Assembly (NCBI GenBank): GCA_963770865.1 | Contig: CAVYRD010000001.1 | Location: 186,001-250,000 of the forward strand | Reading direction: 5' to 3' | From: Miltoncostaea sp963770865 | GTDB lineage: Bacteria; Actinomycetota; Thermoleophilia; Miltoncostaeales; Miltoncostaeaceae | DNA length: 64,000 bases | Shown here: positions 19,058 through 28,994 of the stretch, piece by piece | Numbering within the stretch: position 1 is the first letter of the stretch | Layout: each line of letters begins with the position of its first letter | The notes under the pieces: model-generated | Told to the model about the DNA's origin: nothing | The model's database searches: none | Seen by the model: the letters and a program-made list of their open reading frames with translations, nothing else | Made by a program: the position numbers and the translations under genes

Positions 19058-19795
19058 GTGTCCTTCTTCAGCCGCCTGAAGATGATCTTCCAGGCGAAGG
19101 CCAACAAGGCGCTCGACGCCGCCGAGGACCCGCGCGAGACGCTCGACCTCTCCTTCGAGAAGCAGACCGAGCTGCTCACGAAGGTCCGGCGCGGCGTGGC
19201 CGACGTGGCCACCAGCAAGAAGCGGCTCGAGCTGCAGGCCGACAAGCTCCAGGCGAGCGTCGGCACGCTCGAGCAGCAGGCGGCGCAGGCGCTCCAGGCC
19301 GGCCGCGAGGACCTCGCGCGGACGGCGCTCGAGCGCAAGGCCGGGGTGCAGGCGCAGCTCGAGAGCATCACGGCCCAGAAGGAGCAGCTCCAGGTCGAGC
19401 AGGACAAGCTGGTCGCTGCCGAGCAGAAGCTGGAGTCGAAGATCGAGTCGTTCCGCGTGCGCAAGGAGACGATCAAGGCCCAGTACACGGCCGCCGAGGC
19501 CCAGACCAAGATCGGCGAGGCCTTCAGCGGCATCTCCGAGGACATGGCCGACGTCGGCATGGCGATGGACCGCGCCGAGAACAAGGTGCAGACCATGCAG
19601 GCCCGCGCCGGCGCGATCGACGAGCTGCTCGAGTCGGGCGCGCTCGACGACCTCACCGTCAGCGGCGACGTGGTGGATCGCGAGCTCGCGGCGATCGCCT
19701 CCAAGAGCTCCGTGGACGCCGACCTCGAGCGACTCAAGGCCCAGATCGGCCCGGGCGGCGGGTCGGCCGGTCAGATCTCCGGGGGTGCGTCGTGA
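19058..19795 (+). CDS. pspA: PspA/IM30 family envelope-stress protein
   Basis: 245 aa from GTG 19058 with a GGGGGGAT ribosome site. It is almost wholly helical: FSRLKMIFQAKANKALD at the N-terminus is the amphipathic membrane-binding helix, then long coiled coil (residues about 25-190) with LELQADKLQASV and RTALERKAGVQAQLES. ESCRT-III-like PspA proteins oligomerise on damaged membranes. The stop overlaps the pspAA start by GTGA. Confidence 0.93.
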   Translation: MSFFSRLKMIFQAKANKALDAAEDPRETLDLSFEKQTELLTKVRRGVADVATSKKRLELQADKLQASVGTLEQQAAQALQAGREDLARTALERKAGVQAQLESITAQKEQLQVEQDKLVAAEQKLESKIESFRVRKETIKAQYTAAEAQTKIGEAFSGISEDMADVGMAMDRAENKVQTMQARAGAIDELLESGALDDLTVSGDVVDRELAAIASKSSVDADLERLKAQIGPGGGSAGQISGGAS

Positions 19796-20076
19796 TCGTG
19801 CGCGTGCTGGGTCACGGGCAGTTCCGCCTCGACGACGGCGACATGGCCACCGTGGAGAAGGCCGACGACGCCGTCGAGGCGGCCATCGCCGCCAACGACG
19901 AGAAGGCCTTCCAGGCCGCGCTCGCCGGGCTGATCGCGACCATCAAGGAGGTCGGCGACGCCCTGCCGGACGACGAGTTCATCGGCTCGGACATCATCGT
20001 CCCCGACCAGGACATCACCCTCGCCGAGGCCCGGACGCTGGAGAGCGAAGAGGGCGAGGGGCTGATCCCCGGATAG
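19792..20076 (+). CDS. PspA-associated protein PspAA
   Basis: 94 aa from GTG 19792, overlapping pspA. It starts VIVRVLGHGQFRLDDGDMATV, matching the small PspAA domain known to accompany PspA in actinobacteria and archaea, followed by an acidic helical part and a C-terminal SDIIVPDQDITLAEAR. It probably modulates PspA assembly. Followed by a terminator. Confidence 0.85.
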   Translation: MIVRVLGHGQFRLDDGDMATVEKADDAVEAAIAANDEKAFQAALAGLIATIKEVGDALPDDEFIGSDIIVPDQDITLAEARTLESEEGEGLIPG

Positions 20077-20090
20077 ACACGATGCGCGCG

Positions 20091-20114
20091 GGGCCGCCCG
20101 GAAGAGGGCGGCCC
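20091..20114. terminator. Bidirectional hairpin between pspAA and CBS gene
   Basis: GGGCCGCCC-GGAAGA-GGGCGGCCC, a 9-bp perfect stem in the 46-bp gap between convergent genes. Confidence 0.7.
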
Positions 20115-20122
20115 ACCGTGCG

Positions 20123-20542
20123 TCACGCCCCGGCCGTCACCCCGAGGGTCGCCTCGCGGCCGGCACCCTCGCCGTCCGTCGCCTGGACCAGTGCGCCGTG
20201 GCTGAGCACGCCGACGACCACGCCGTTCTCGATGACCACCAGGCGGCGCACGCCCGCGTCGCGCATCGCCTCGCCGGCGGCGGCGAGGTCCTCGTCCGGG
20301 CCGATCGTCGTGACCTTCGAGGTCATCACCTCGGAGACGGGGGTCGCCGAGGGATCGGCGTCGCCGCCGGCCACGAAGCGCACCACGATGTCGCGGTCGG
20401 TCAGGACGCCGACCGGGCGCCCCGCGGCCACGACGGGGAGGAAGCCGGTCCCGGCCTTCCCCATCAGGCGTGCGGCGGCGACGATGCTGTCATCGGAGCT
20501 GAGCGTCTGGACGTCCGCCGCCATGGCGTCGCGCACCTTCAT
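20123..20542 (-). CDS. Stand-alone CBS-domain pair protein
   Basis: 139 aa made of two CBS motifs: MKVRDAMAADVQTLSSDDSI through PVGVLTDRDIVVRFV, then PVSEVMTSKVTTIGPDEDL through LVVIENGVVVGVLSHGAL. This is the Hrp1-like layout that binds adenine nucleotides in the inter-domain cleft and senses energy state. There is no effector domain. It is convergent with pspAA and follows the two beta-oxidation genes on the minus strand after a 66-bp gap. Confidence 0.9.
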   Translation of the reverse strand: MKVRDAMAADVQTLSSDDSIVAAARLMGKAGTGFLPVVAAGRPVGVLTDRDIVVRFVAGGDADPSATPVSEVMTSKVTTIGPDEDLAAAGEAMRDAGVRRLVVIENGVVVGVLSHGALVQATDGEGAGREATLGVTAGA

Positions 20543-20608
20543 CGGGCACCTCCCCGCTCGTGGGCCTGCCGCGAGGCTCCCACCGCCCGCGGTCGCAGCA
20601 CAAGGCGG

Positions 20609-21629
20609 TCAGGCCGCGGCTTCGAGCGGGCCCGCGCTCCACCCCGCCCCGAGCCGGAGGGCGACGTCGATGTCGTCCGGAGCGGCCACGCCCTCGTCGC
20701 GGCAGCGGCGCGCCTCGTCGAGCGCCTCGTCGTAGTAGGCGGCCGCGGCCGCGACGGCGGCGGCGCCCGGCGCGCCCTCGACCGGGGCGGGCGGGGCGTC
20801 GAGGAAGCCGCCGCCCGACTTACGCCCGAGGCGCCCGGCGGCGACCAGGGGCGCGAGCACGCCGCCATCCGAGAAGCGGTCGCCGTAGGCGGCCGTCAGG
20901 TCGCCGCCGATGCTGGCCAGCGTGTCAAGCCCGATCAGGTCGCCGAGGGCGTACGGGCCCATCGGGGCGGGGCCGGACGCGACGACGGCGGCGTCCACCT
21001 CGGCCGGGCCGGCGCCCGACGCGGCGGCGGTGCGGTAGGCCGCGACCATCGCCCGCACCAGCACGCGGTTGACCAGGAAGCCCGGGCACTCGACCACCGG
21101 CACGGGCGTCTTGCCCATCGCCCGGGCGAGGGCGAGACCCTCCTCGAGCGTCTCCGGCGAGGTGCGCTCGCCGCGCACCACCTCGACGAGCCGCATCACG
21201 CTCGGCGGGTTGAAGAAGTGCAGGCCGAGCACGCGCTCGGGACGGCCGGTGAACCCCGCCAGCGCGCTGATCGACAGGCCCGACGTGTTCGACGCGATCA
21301 GCGCGCCGGGCGGGAGGGCGGCGTCGAGGCGCGCGAACACGCCGCGCTTGATCTCCAGGTTCTCGGGCACGACCTCGATCGCGACCGCGCAGTCCGCGAG
21401 GGCGGCGTCGTCGTCGGCCGGGGCGAGGCGCGCGAGGGCGGCGGCGAGGTCCTCGGCGCTCGCGCGGCCCTTCGCCACCTGGCGCTCGCCCGTCCTCGTC
21501 GCGTGGGCGAGGCCCCGCTCGATGGCGGCGCGGTTGACGTCGCGCAGCACCACGTCGAACCCGCTCTGCGCCGCGATGAGGGCGATCTCGGCGCCCATCA
21601 CGCCGGCGCCGATCACGGCGACGGGGCCC

Positions 21630-21640
<11 letters not shown>
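20609..21640 (-). CDS. 3-hydroxyacyl-CoA dehydrogenase
   Basis: 343 aa. The N-terminal Rossmann domain has VAVIGAGVMGAEIALIAAQSG; the conserved SNTSGLSISALA and RVLGLHFFNPPSVMRLVEVV (catalytic His region) and the C-terminal CPGFLVNRVL are diagnostic. It oxidises L-3-hydroxyacyl-CoA with NAD in beta-oxidation or butanoate metabolism; the C-terminal helical domain appears duplicated (PMGPYALGDLIGLDTLASIG). Its start overlaps the acyl-CoA dehydrogenase end by 11 bp, giving a two-gene operon under the MarR promoter. Confidence 0.94.
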
Positions 21641-22775
<1,135 letters not shown>

Positions 22776-22810
22776 GCGTGCTCCTCGGGGCGGGTGTGCC
22801 GTCGCCCGCC

Positions 22811-22840
22811 AATTTATTCGGATGTCAATCTATCTGTCAA
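22811..22840 (-). promoter_or_regulatory. Promoter/operator between acyl-CoA dehydrogenase and MarR genes
   Basis: On the minus strand TTGACA (22840-22835) and AATAAA (22818-22813) are spaced by 16 bp, a good -35/-10 pair. TTGACA occurs twice, 12 bp apart (22835-22840 and 22823-22828), a direct repeat that a MarR dimer could recognise. The segment is among the most AT-rich in a very high-GC window. Confidence 0.6.
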
Positions 22841-22857
22841 CGATGTATTTTCCCGCC

Positions 22858-23397
22858 ATGCCCCCCGACGAGCCCGCGGTGGACGACCCCGTCGAGAAGG
22901 CCCGGCGCACCTGGGCCGAGCGCCACCCGGACGAGTCCGGCTTCGTGGTGCTGGTCTCGATGCTGCGCACCTACAACCTGCTGATGCGCGAGTTGGAGCG
23001 ACTGCTGAAGCCGCTGGAGCTGACGCTCTCCCGGTTCGAGGTGCTCCTGCTGCTCTCGTTCACCCGCGGGCGGGCGCTCCCGGTGATGCGGCTGCGCGAT
23101 CTCCTGATGATCCACGGATCGAGCGCCACCTACCTGGTGGACCGCCTGACGGAGGCCGGATGGGTGGCGCGGGAGGCCGACCCGCGCGACCGCCGCGTGA
23201 GCATCGTGCGCCTCACCCACGCGGGCGCTCGCATGGTCGACCGCGGCGTCGACGCGCTGGCCGGTGCCGGGTTCGGCCCGATCGCCGGGCTGGCGGAGGG
23301 CGACCGCCAGGCGCTCGCGGCGCTCCTGGCGGCGCTGCGCGGCGCGCCCCCGCCGGGCGGCGGGGACGGCAACGGGGCGGAGCCGCCCGCTCCCTGA
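22858..23397 (+). CDS. MarR family transcriptional regulator
   Basis: 179 aa from ATG 22858; an in-frame ATG at 22843 is possible. The winged helix is clear: LTLSRFEVLLLLSF, MRLRDLLMIHGSSATYLVDRLTEAGWVAREADPRDRRVSIVRLTHAG, the last part being the beta-wing with the DxRxxxVxLT signature. It is divergent from acyl-CoA dehydrogenase and 3-hydroxyacyl-CoA dehydrogenase, so it probably represses that operon and itself, with an acyl-CoA or free acid as ligand (inferred). Ala/Gly/Pro-rich tail. Confidence 0.9.
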   Translation: MPPDEPAVDDPVEKARRTWAERHPDESGFVVLVSMLRTYNLLMRELERLLKPLELTLSRFEVLLLLSFTRGRALPVMRLRDLLMIHGSSATYLVDRLTEAGWVAREADPRDRRVSIVRLTHAGARMVDRGVDALAGAGFGPIAGLAEGDRQALAALLAALRGAPPPGGGDGNGAEPPAP

Positions 23398-23470
23398 GGG
23401 CGCCGATTGCGCCGGCGCGGCCCGTGGGCTTACGATCGCGCCTCGCAGGCACCCGAGGAGAGGCGGGCCC

Positions 23471-25428
23471 ATGCGGTATCGACGCCGTCCCCGGCGTGCC
23501 GCGGCGACGCGGCGGGGCGCGTCCGCGGCGGCGGCGCTGGTGGCCCTCGGGATCGCCGCCGAGCCGGCCCTCGGCGACGCCCGCGTCGGGCTGGGACCGC
23601 CCTTCGTGGTCCAGGTGATCGCGAAGGCCGGCATCGACGGCGGGCACCAGATCGTCGTGGAGCCGTTCCGCGACAGCGACCGCGTCGGCTGGCGCACGCG
23701 CCAGCTCTCGGGGGGCAGCCGCCCTTCTCCAGCATCGACCCCGACTGCGACGTCAACGGGCTGCTCAACGACGTGGTCTGCGACGGCCCGCAGACCGGCG
23801 CGACGATCACGATGGGCGACAGCCGCGACGTGGTGCGCGTACGGCAGATCAACGTGGACGTGCCGCGCGGCGGCGGCGCGCTGCCCGGCACGGGCGCCTT
23901 CGCCGGCGCCTCGTGCTTCGAGATCGCGGGCAACGGCGGCGTGATCACCACGCGGGTCAGCCTCGGGCCGAACGACGACGAGGCGTCCTACGACGCGAGC
24001 GGCCTCCTCTGCCCGATCGGCACGTTCGCCGCGGGGCACGAGCTGCTCCAGCGGCTCGAGGTCTCCGGCGGCACCGGGGCGGACGTGATCTCGGGCAGCC
24101 CCTTCGACGACCTGCTGAAGGGCGACGCCCAGCGCGACACGCTGAGCGGGCTCGCGGGCCGGGACGTCCTCGAGGGCGGCGACGACCGCGACACCCTGGC
24201 CGGCGGCGCGGACGAGGACACCCTGCGCGGCGGCCCGGGCGACGACACGCTGCGCGGCGGGGAAGGCGACGACCGCTTCACGCAGGACGAGGGCGCCGAC
24301 GTCGTCGAGGGCGGGGCCGGCGAGGACCGCATGTCCTACGAGTTGACCATCGTCCCCGTCTCGGTGGACCTCGGCGACGACCTCGCCAACGACGGCCTCT
24401 TCGTGGCCGGGCAGGTGGACGAGCGCGACCTGCTGAGGAGCATCGAGGTCGTCACGGGCGGCGGATCGGCCGACGCCCTCCGCGGGGGGGCGGCGGCGGA
24501 CGAGCTCCGCGGCGGGGGCAGCGGCGACACCATCGACGGGCGCGGCGGCGCGGACACGCTGCGCGGGGAGGACGGCGCCGACACGCTGACGGGCGGCCCG
24601 GGCGCCGACCTGATCCTGCCCGGGCCGGGCGCCGACGTCATCGACGGAGGCGACGACCGCGACACGCTCTCCTACATCGCGCCCGGGCTCACCCCGGTCG
24701 TGGTCGACCTGGGCGCCTTCGGCGGCGCGACCGGGGGACCGGCGACCGATCCCGACGCGCGGATCACCGGCATCGAGAACGTGACGGGCGGCCTGGGCCC
24801 CGACACGCTGAGCGGCGACGTGGGCAGCAACATCCTGGACGGATCGTTCGGCCGCGACACCCTCCAGGCCGGCGGCGGGGACACGCTTCTCGGCGGCCGC
24901 GGCGACGACCTGCTGCGCGGCGGCTCCGGCGGGGTCGCCTCGGACGTCCTGGACGGCGGCGAGGACGACGACCGCATCGAGGCGCAGGGCGGCGGCGTGG
25001 ACACCATCCTCTGCGGCCCCGGCGTCGACACCGCGATCGCCGACAGCGGGGACATCTTCGGCCGGTTCGGCGTCGATGCGGCGTGCGAGGTGGTCGAGGC
25101 GACGCCGGTGGACGACGGGCCCCCGAGCCGGGCCGTCGGGAGGGCGCTGCGCGCCGACCGGACGGGCCGCGTGCGCGTGCGCGTCCTCTGCCCGGCGGCG
25201 GCCGTCGTGCCCTGCGCGGGCGTGCTGACCGTCCGGAGCGCCGACCGCCGCGCGCGGCTGCTGGGCAGCCGCCGCTACCGCATCGCGCTCGGCGCAACCG
25301 CCACGGTGACCCTGCGCCTGCGCGGCCGCCTGCCCGCCCGGGTCTCGGTCCGCACCCGCGAGCGCGGGGCGACGGCGGGGGCGTTCCTGCGCCGCTCCGC
25401 CGTGCAGATGCGGCTCAGCGCGCGATAG
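23471..25428 (+). CDS. Secreted calcium-binding-repeat (hemolysin-type) protein, frame-broken
   Basis: About 652 aa from ATG 23471, with an Arg-rich then hydrophobic signal peptide (SAAAALVALGIAAEPALG). A break occurs at the six-G run 23710-23715. Residues about 190-500 hold many RTX-like nonapeptides (GGxGxDxL, for example GGPGDDTLRGGEGDDRF and GGPGADLILPGPGAD), which bind Ca2+ in a parallel beta-roll. The tail of about 100 residues is basic and beta-rich (RVLCPAAAVVPCAGVLTVRS), common in Thermoleophilia surface proteins. No type I secretion genes are nearby; Sec export is implied. Confidence 0.82.
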
Positions 25429-27073
25429 GCGGGCCGTCGACCTCGCGGTCGTACGTGCCCGCGGGGACGCCCTCGTCGCGGAGCTTGGTCTTCTGCACGC
25501 GCTCGGTGGGCGTCTTGGGCAGCGCGTCCACGAAGCGGATGTAGCGCGGCACCATGAAGTAGGGCATCCGCTCGGCGAGCCAGAGCGTCAGCTCGACGGG
25601 GTCCGGGGCGTCTCCCTCGGGCACGCAGACGACGAGGATCTCGTCCTCCGACGAGGCGCCCTCGCCGGCCTTCACGCCGATCGCCGCCGCCTCGCGGATC
25701 GCCGGGTGGTCGGAGACCTGCTTCTCGACCTCCATCGACGACACGTTCTCGCCGCGGCGGCGTATGTAGTCCTTCACGCGATCCATGAAGTAGACGTAGC
25801 CGTCGGCGTCCATCCGCCCGAGGTCGCCGGTGTGGAGCTTCAGGTTGCGGAAGTCCTCCGCGGTCTTCTCCGGCATGCCGTAGTAGGCGCGCATCACGAT
25901 GTTCGGCACCTTCATGTCCACGACGATCTCGCCCGGCGTGTCGGGCGGCAGCGGGAGGTCGGTGCCCGGCTCGACGATCGACACCTCGTAGCCCGGGTTG
26001 GCGGTGCCGCAGGAGCCCAGGCGCGGCGGCCGGGTGGGGTCCATCAGGGTCGCGACGCCGGTCTCCGTCAGGCCGTAGCCCTCGGTGAGGCGCACGCCGA
26101 AGCGCTCCTCGAACTCGTGGTAGATGTCCTTCGGCGCCGGCGCGGCCGAGATGGTGTGGACCCTGTGCGCCCGGTCGTTGGACGACGGCGGCTGGTTCCA
26201 GAGGAAGTAGAGGATCGCCCCGATGCCGTTGAACGTCGTGGCCCCGGCGGAGATGACCTGCTCCCAGAAGCGGCTGCCCGAGAAGCGCTCGACGTAGGCC
26301 ACGCGCGCGCCGGCCAGGAGGGCCGGGTAGGCGCAGAGCACCTGGGCGTTGGAGTGGAAGAGCGGCAGGCACGAGAAGTAGGTCTCGTCGCGCAGGTCGT
26401 CCGGCGCCACGCCGCGCAGGACGGCCATCGACTCGACGGCGCTGCGCCCGGAGAAGTAGTCGGCCGCGTGCTGCTTGATCACGCCCTTCGAGCGGCCGGT
26501 GGTGCCCGAGGTGAACATGATGCGGGCGTCGTCGGTCCACGAGTAGGCGACGTCGGGCGGCGTGTCGGGCGCGTCCATCAGCGCACCGAGGTCCTCCCAG
26601 GCGACGGGCGGCTCGGGCGCGTCGGCGCCGGTGCGCAGCACGATCACCCGCTCGAGCAGCGGCAGGTCGGCGGCGACGAACGCCAGGCGGTCGAGGAAGA
26701 CGTCGGCGACGACGAGGAACCGCGCCTCGACCAGGCTGATCGTCCACGACAGGAAGTCGCCCTTGTAGGCCGTGTTGATCGGGCTCATCACGGCGCCGGC
26801 CTTGAGGATGCCGAACCAGACCGGCACGAACTCCTCGCAGTTGGGCAGGAGCACGCTGACCGACTCGCCCCGCCGCACCCCGCGGGCGATGAGCCCGTTG
26901 GCGACCCGGTTGGCGCGGGCGTTGACCTCGCCGTAGGTCACCCACGGCCCCTCGGCGAAACGCAGGTACTCGCGGTCGGGGTGCTCGGCGGCCCGGCGCG
27001 CCAGGATCTCCGGCAGCACCCAGGTCGTCGGGTCCTCGCGGGCGTACCAGTCGCTCCACTCGGTGGCGCTCAC
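25415..27073 (-). CDS. AMP-forming acyl-CoA ligase (CaiC-like)
   Basis: 552 aa from GTG 27073, which overlaps the crotonase stop (GTGA). Adenylation motifs are IMFTSGTTGRSKGVIKQH (P-loop), GYGLTETGVATLMD, TGDLGRMDADGY and RRGENVSSMEVE. The C-terminal LPKTPTERVQKTKLR resembles the CaiC-type ending, in which the lysine following TERVQ takes the place of the usual PKTxxGK. It converts a carboxylic acid plus CoA and ATP into acyl-CoA. It is last in an operon with a MenB/BadI-like crotonase and a nitroreductase-fold protein; the acid is unknown. Confidence 0.9.
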   Translation of the reverse strand: MSATEWSDWYAREDPTTWVLPEILARRAAEHPDREYLRFAEGPWVTYGEVNARANRVANGLIARGVRRGESVSVLLPNCEEFVPVWFGILKAGAVMSPINTAYKGDFLSWTISLVEARFLVVADVFLDRLAFVAADLPLLERVIVLRTGADAPEPPVAWEDLGALMDAPDTPPDVAYSWTDDARIMFTSGTTGRSKGVIKQHAADYFSGRSAVESMAVLRGVAPDDLRDETYFSCLPLFHSNAQVLCAYPALLAGARVAYVERFSGSRFWEQVISAGATTFNGIGAILYFLWNQPPSSNDRAHRVHTISAAPAPKDIYHEFEERFGVRLTEGYGLTETGVATLMDPTRPPRLGSCGTANPGYEVSIVEPGTDLPLPPDTPGEIVVDMKVPNIVMRAYYGMPEKTAEDFRNLKLHTGDLGRMDADGYVYFMDRVKDYIRRRGENVSSMEVEKQVSDHPAIREAAAIGVKAGEGASSEDEILVVCVPEGDAPDPVELTLWLAERMPYFMVPRYIRFVDALPKTPTERVQKTKLRDEGVPAGTYDREVDGPPIAR

Positions 27074-27897
27074 CTCCCGGCCTCCGGCTCGGGACCCTGC
27101 CCCTCGCGGAAGCGGCGCCAGTCCGCCGGGCGCTTCTCCTGGAAGCTCGCGATGCCCTCGCGCGGCTCGGGCCCGTAGACGTGGTTGAGCGCCATCAGCT
27201 CCATGCCGTGGTTGGTGGAGCAGTAGAGGGCGTCGGTGGCCGTGTTCATGGCGATCTTCGCCAGCCGCAGGCCCTGCGGGGAGCGCCGCAGGATCTGATC
27301 GCACCAGCGGTCGACCTCGGCGTCCAGCTCCTGCGGCTCCACGACGGCGTTGACCAGGCCCATCGCGAGCGCCTCGTGGGCCGTGTACTGGCGGGTGAGG
27401 AAGAGGATCTCGCGGGCCTTCTTCTCCCCCACGATCGCCGGCATCAGCTGGCAGCCCCACCACAGCGGCGCGCTGCCGATCTTGGGGCCGGCCTGGCCGA
27501 AGACGCCCGTGGTGTCGGCGATCGTCAGGTCGGAGACGATGTTCAGCTCGTTGCCGCCGCCGATGCAGTAGCCGCGCACCCGGCAGATGATCGGCTTGCC
27601 GTTGTTGCGGATCGCCGCCGCCAGGCGCGGGCCGATGATGTGTCCGGCCCGCTTCTCCTTCATGGTGCGCGTGGGCTCCCGGACGTCGCCGCCCACGCAG
27701 AAGGCGCGGTCGCCGGCGCCGGTGAACACGATCACGCCGACCGACTGGTCGTCGGCCGCCCGCTCGAACGCGTCGCACAGCTCGAGCATCGTCCGGCCGC
27801 GGAACGCGTTCAGGCGCTCCGGGCGATTGATGGTGATCGTGGCCCGGCCGCCGCCGACCTCGTAGAGGACGTCCTCGTAGGGGGGCTCACCGGTCAT
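27070..27897 (-). CDS. MenB/BadI-like crotonase-fold hydrolase or synthase
   Basis: 275 aa. It has the crotonase oxyanion-hole segments RAFCVGGDVRE and VRGYCIGGGNELN. VFGQAGPKIGSAPLWWGCQLMPAIVGEKKAREI closely follows the pattern of naphthoate synthase (MenB) and 2-ketocyclohexanecarboxyl-CoA hydrolase (BadI) rather than of ordinary enoyl-CoA hydratases. No men genes are nearby, so a ring-cleaving hydrolase or related C-C bond reaction on an alicyclic acyl-CoA is plausible (inference). It overlaps both neighbours by 4 bp. Confidence 0.85.
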   Translation of the reverse strand: MTGEPPYEDVLYEVGGGRATITINRPERLNAFRGRTMLELCDAFERAADDQSVGVIVFTGAGDRAFCVGGDVREPTRTMKEKRAGHIIGPRLAAAIRNNGKPIICRVRGYCIGGGNELNIVSDLTIADTTGVFGQAGPKIGSAPLWWGCQLMPAIVGEKKAREILFLTRQYTAHEALAMGLVNAVVEPQELDAEVDRWCDQILRRSPQGLRLAKIAMNTATDALYCSTNHGMELMALNHVYGPEPREGIASFQEKRPADWRRFREGQGPEPEAGR

Positions 27898-28934
27898 TCG
27901 GCGGGCAGGAACTTGCTCGCGTCGATGCCGTGCTCCTCCATCAGCTTCTGGAAGGTCGCGCGCATCTCGTCCGGGTAGTCCGGCAGCTCCTCGGTCTCCA
28001 GCACGTGCTGGGCGTGGGCCCGCAGGTTGGGGCCGAGGTCCCAGTCGTCGTCGTTCAGCAGGCGCCGGATCTCGCGGGCCGGGAAGTAGAGCATCCCGGG
28101 GTCGCGGCCGTGCTTCTCGGCGATGCCCACGATCTCCTCGATGCGCCCGGCGGTCGGCGCCTGCTCCTGGATGAGCCCCTTGGCCTTCAGCATCTCGACC
28201 GTGTCGGGGTTCGACTGCAGCGGCACGCCGAAGGCGTTGTCGTGGAAGAGCTTCTCGAACTTCAGGCGCGGGCGCTGGCCGCCGGCCTTGGCGTCCTCGA
28301 GCGGGTAGCCGACCGCGTGGCCCCACGTGAAGCGGTAGTGCGGCGGCAGCCCGAAGGCCTTCTCGATGCCGCCCGGCTTGCGGCCGAAGGCGATCAGGAT
28401 GTTGCCGACGCCCAGCGCGACGCCGGCCGCGATGGCGTTGGCGGCGGCCTGGCCGCTCTCGAAGCGCAGCAGGATCTCGGTGCGCTCGGTGGGGAAGCTC
28501 ATGAGGCGCGGGATCGTCTGCGTCATCGAGAACTCGTAGTTCCAGCCGTGGTACTTGGTGGTCGCGCCGGCCAGGCTGACCGTGGAGATGCCGTCCACGG
28601 CGCGGCCGTACCAGGCGTTCAGGTTGGTGAGCCAGAGGATCAGGTGGGAGGCCTGGTTGATGATCTGGACGTTGAAGCCCGAGACGCACTCCTCGATCTC
28701 CTCCCAGAGCTCGCAGCGGTCCCGCGTGACCACGATCGCCTCGGTGCAGTTGATGTTCCCCTGGCACGAGGCGAAGCGCGCGGCCTGGAGCATGGACTCG
28801 ATCTTCCAGTCCTCGACCGTGCGGTCGGCGTCGAAATAGCGGATGCTGCGCCGGTCTCCGAGGGCCTGCAGCAGCGGCACGTCCGCGATCTGATCCGCCG
28901 GCGGCGGACCTGCTGGAGAGTGGGTCATCGACAT
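27894..28934 (-). CDS. Nitroreductase-fold flavoprotein
   Basis: 346 aa from ATG 28934 (MSMTHSPAG), preceded by GGGGACGG; the second ATG at 28928 is possible. The FMN-binding start DRRSIRYFDADRTVEDWKIESMLQAARFA is typical of the nitroreductase family; a middle extension (FNVQIINQASHLILWLTNLNAWYGRA) and a long C-terminal helical part make it about 100 residues longer than NfsB. It could reduce or oxidise a substrate of the downstream CoA-dependent enzymes. First gene of the three-gene operon and divergent from TetR. Confidence 0.75.
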   Translation of the reverse strand: MSMTHSPAGPPPADQIADVPLLQALGDRRSIRYFDADRTVEDWKIESMLQAARFASCQGNINCTEAIVVTRDRCELWEEIEECVSGFNVQIINQASHLILWLTNLNAWYGRAVDGISTVSLAGATTKYHGWNYEFSMTQTIPRLMSFPTERTEILLRFESGQAAANAIAAGVALGVGNILIAFGRKPGGIEKAFGLPPHYRFTWGHAVGYPLEDAKAGGQRPRLKFEKLFHDNAFGVPLQSNPDTVEMLKAKGLIQEQAPTAGRIEEIVGIAEKHGRDPGMLYFPAREIRRLLNDDDWDLGPNLRAHAQHVLETEELPDYPDEMRATFQKLMEEHGIDASKFLPAE

Positions 28935-28950
28935 CCGTCCCCGTGGTGGC

Positions 28951-28961
28951 TTACGCTGTAA
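28951..28961. promoter_or_regulatory. Candidate TetR operator in divergent promoter
   Basis: TTAC-GCT-GTAA is a short perfect inverted repeat in the 60-bp gap between the nitroreductase-fold gene and the tetR gene, an AT-richer spot than its surroundings. Operator status is inferred from position only. Confidence 0.4.
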
Positions 28962-28994
28962 ACGCCCCGCCAACCTAGAGCCGCCGGAGCGCCC

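Noticed and set aside
24100..24960. Repetitive DNA in the RTX gene as a separate repeat element
   Set aside because: The periodicity is explained by coding nonapeptide calcium-binding repeats.
27070..27897. menB of menaquinone synthesis
   Set aside because: The sequence pattern allows it, but no other men gene is nearby and the operon contains a ligase and flavoprotein not used in that pathway; kept as MenB/BadI-like.
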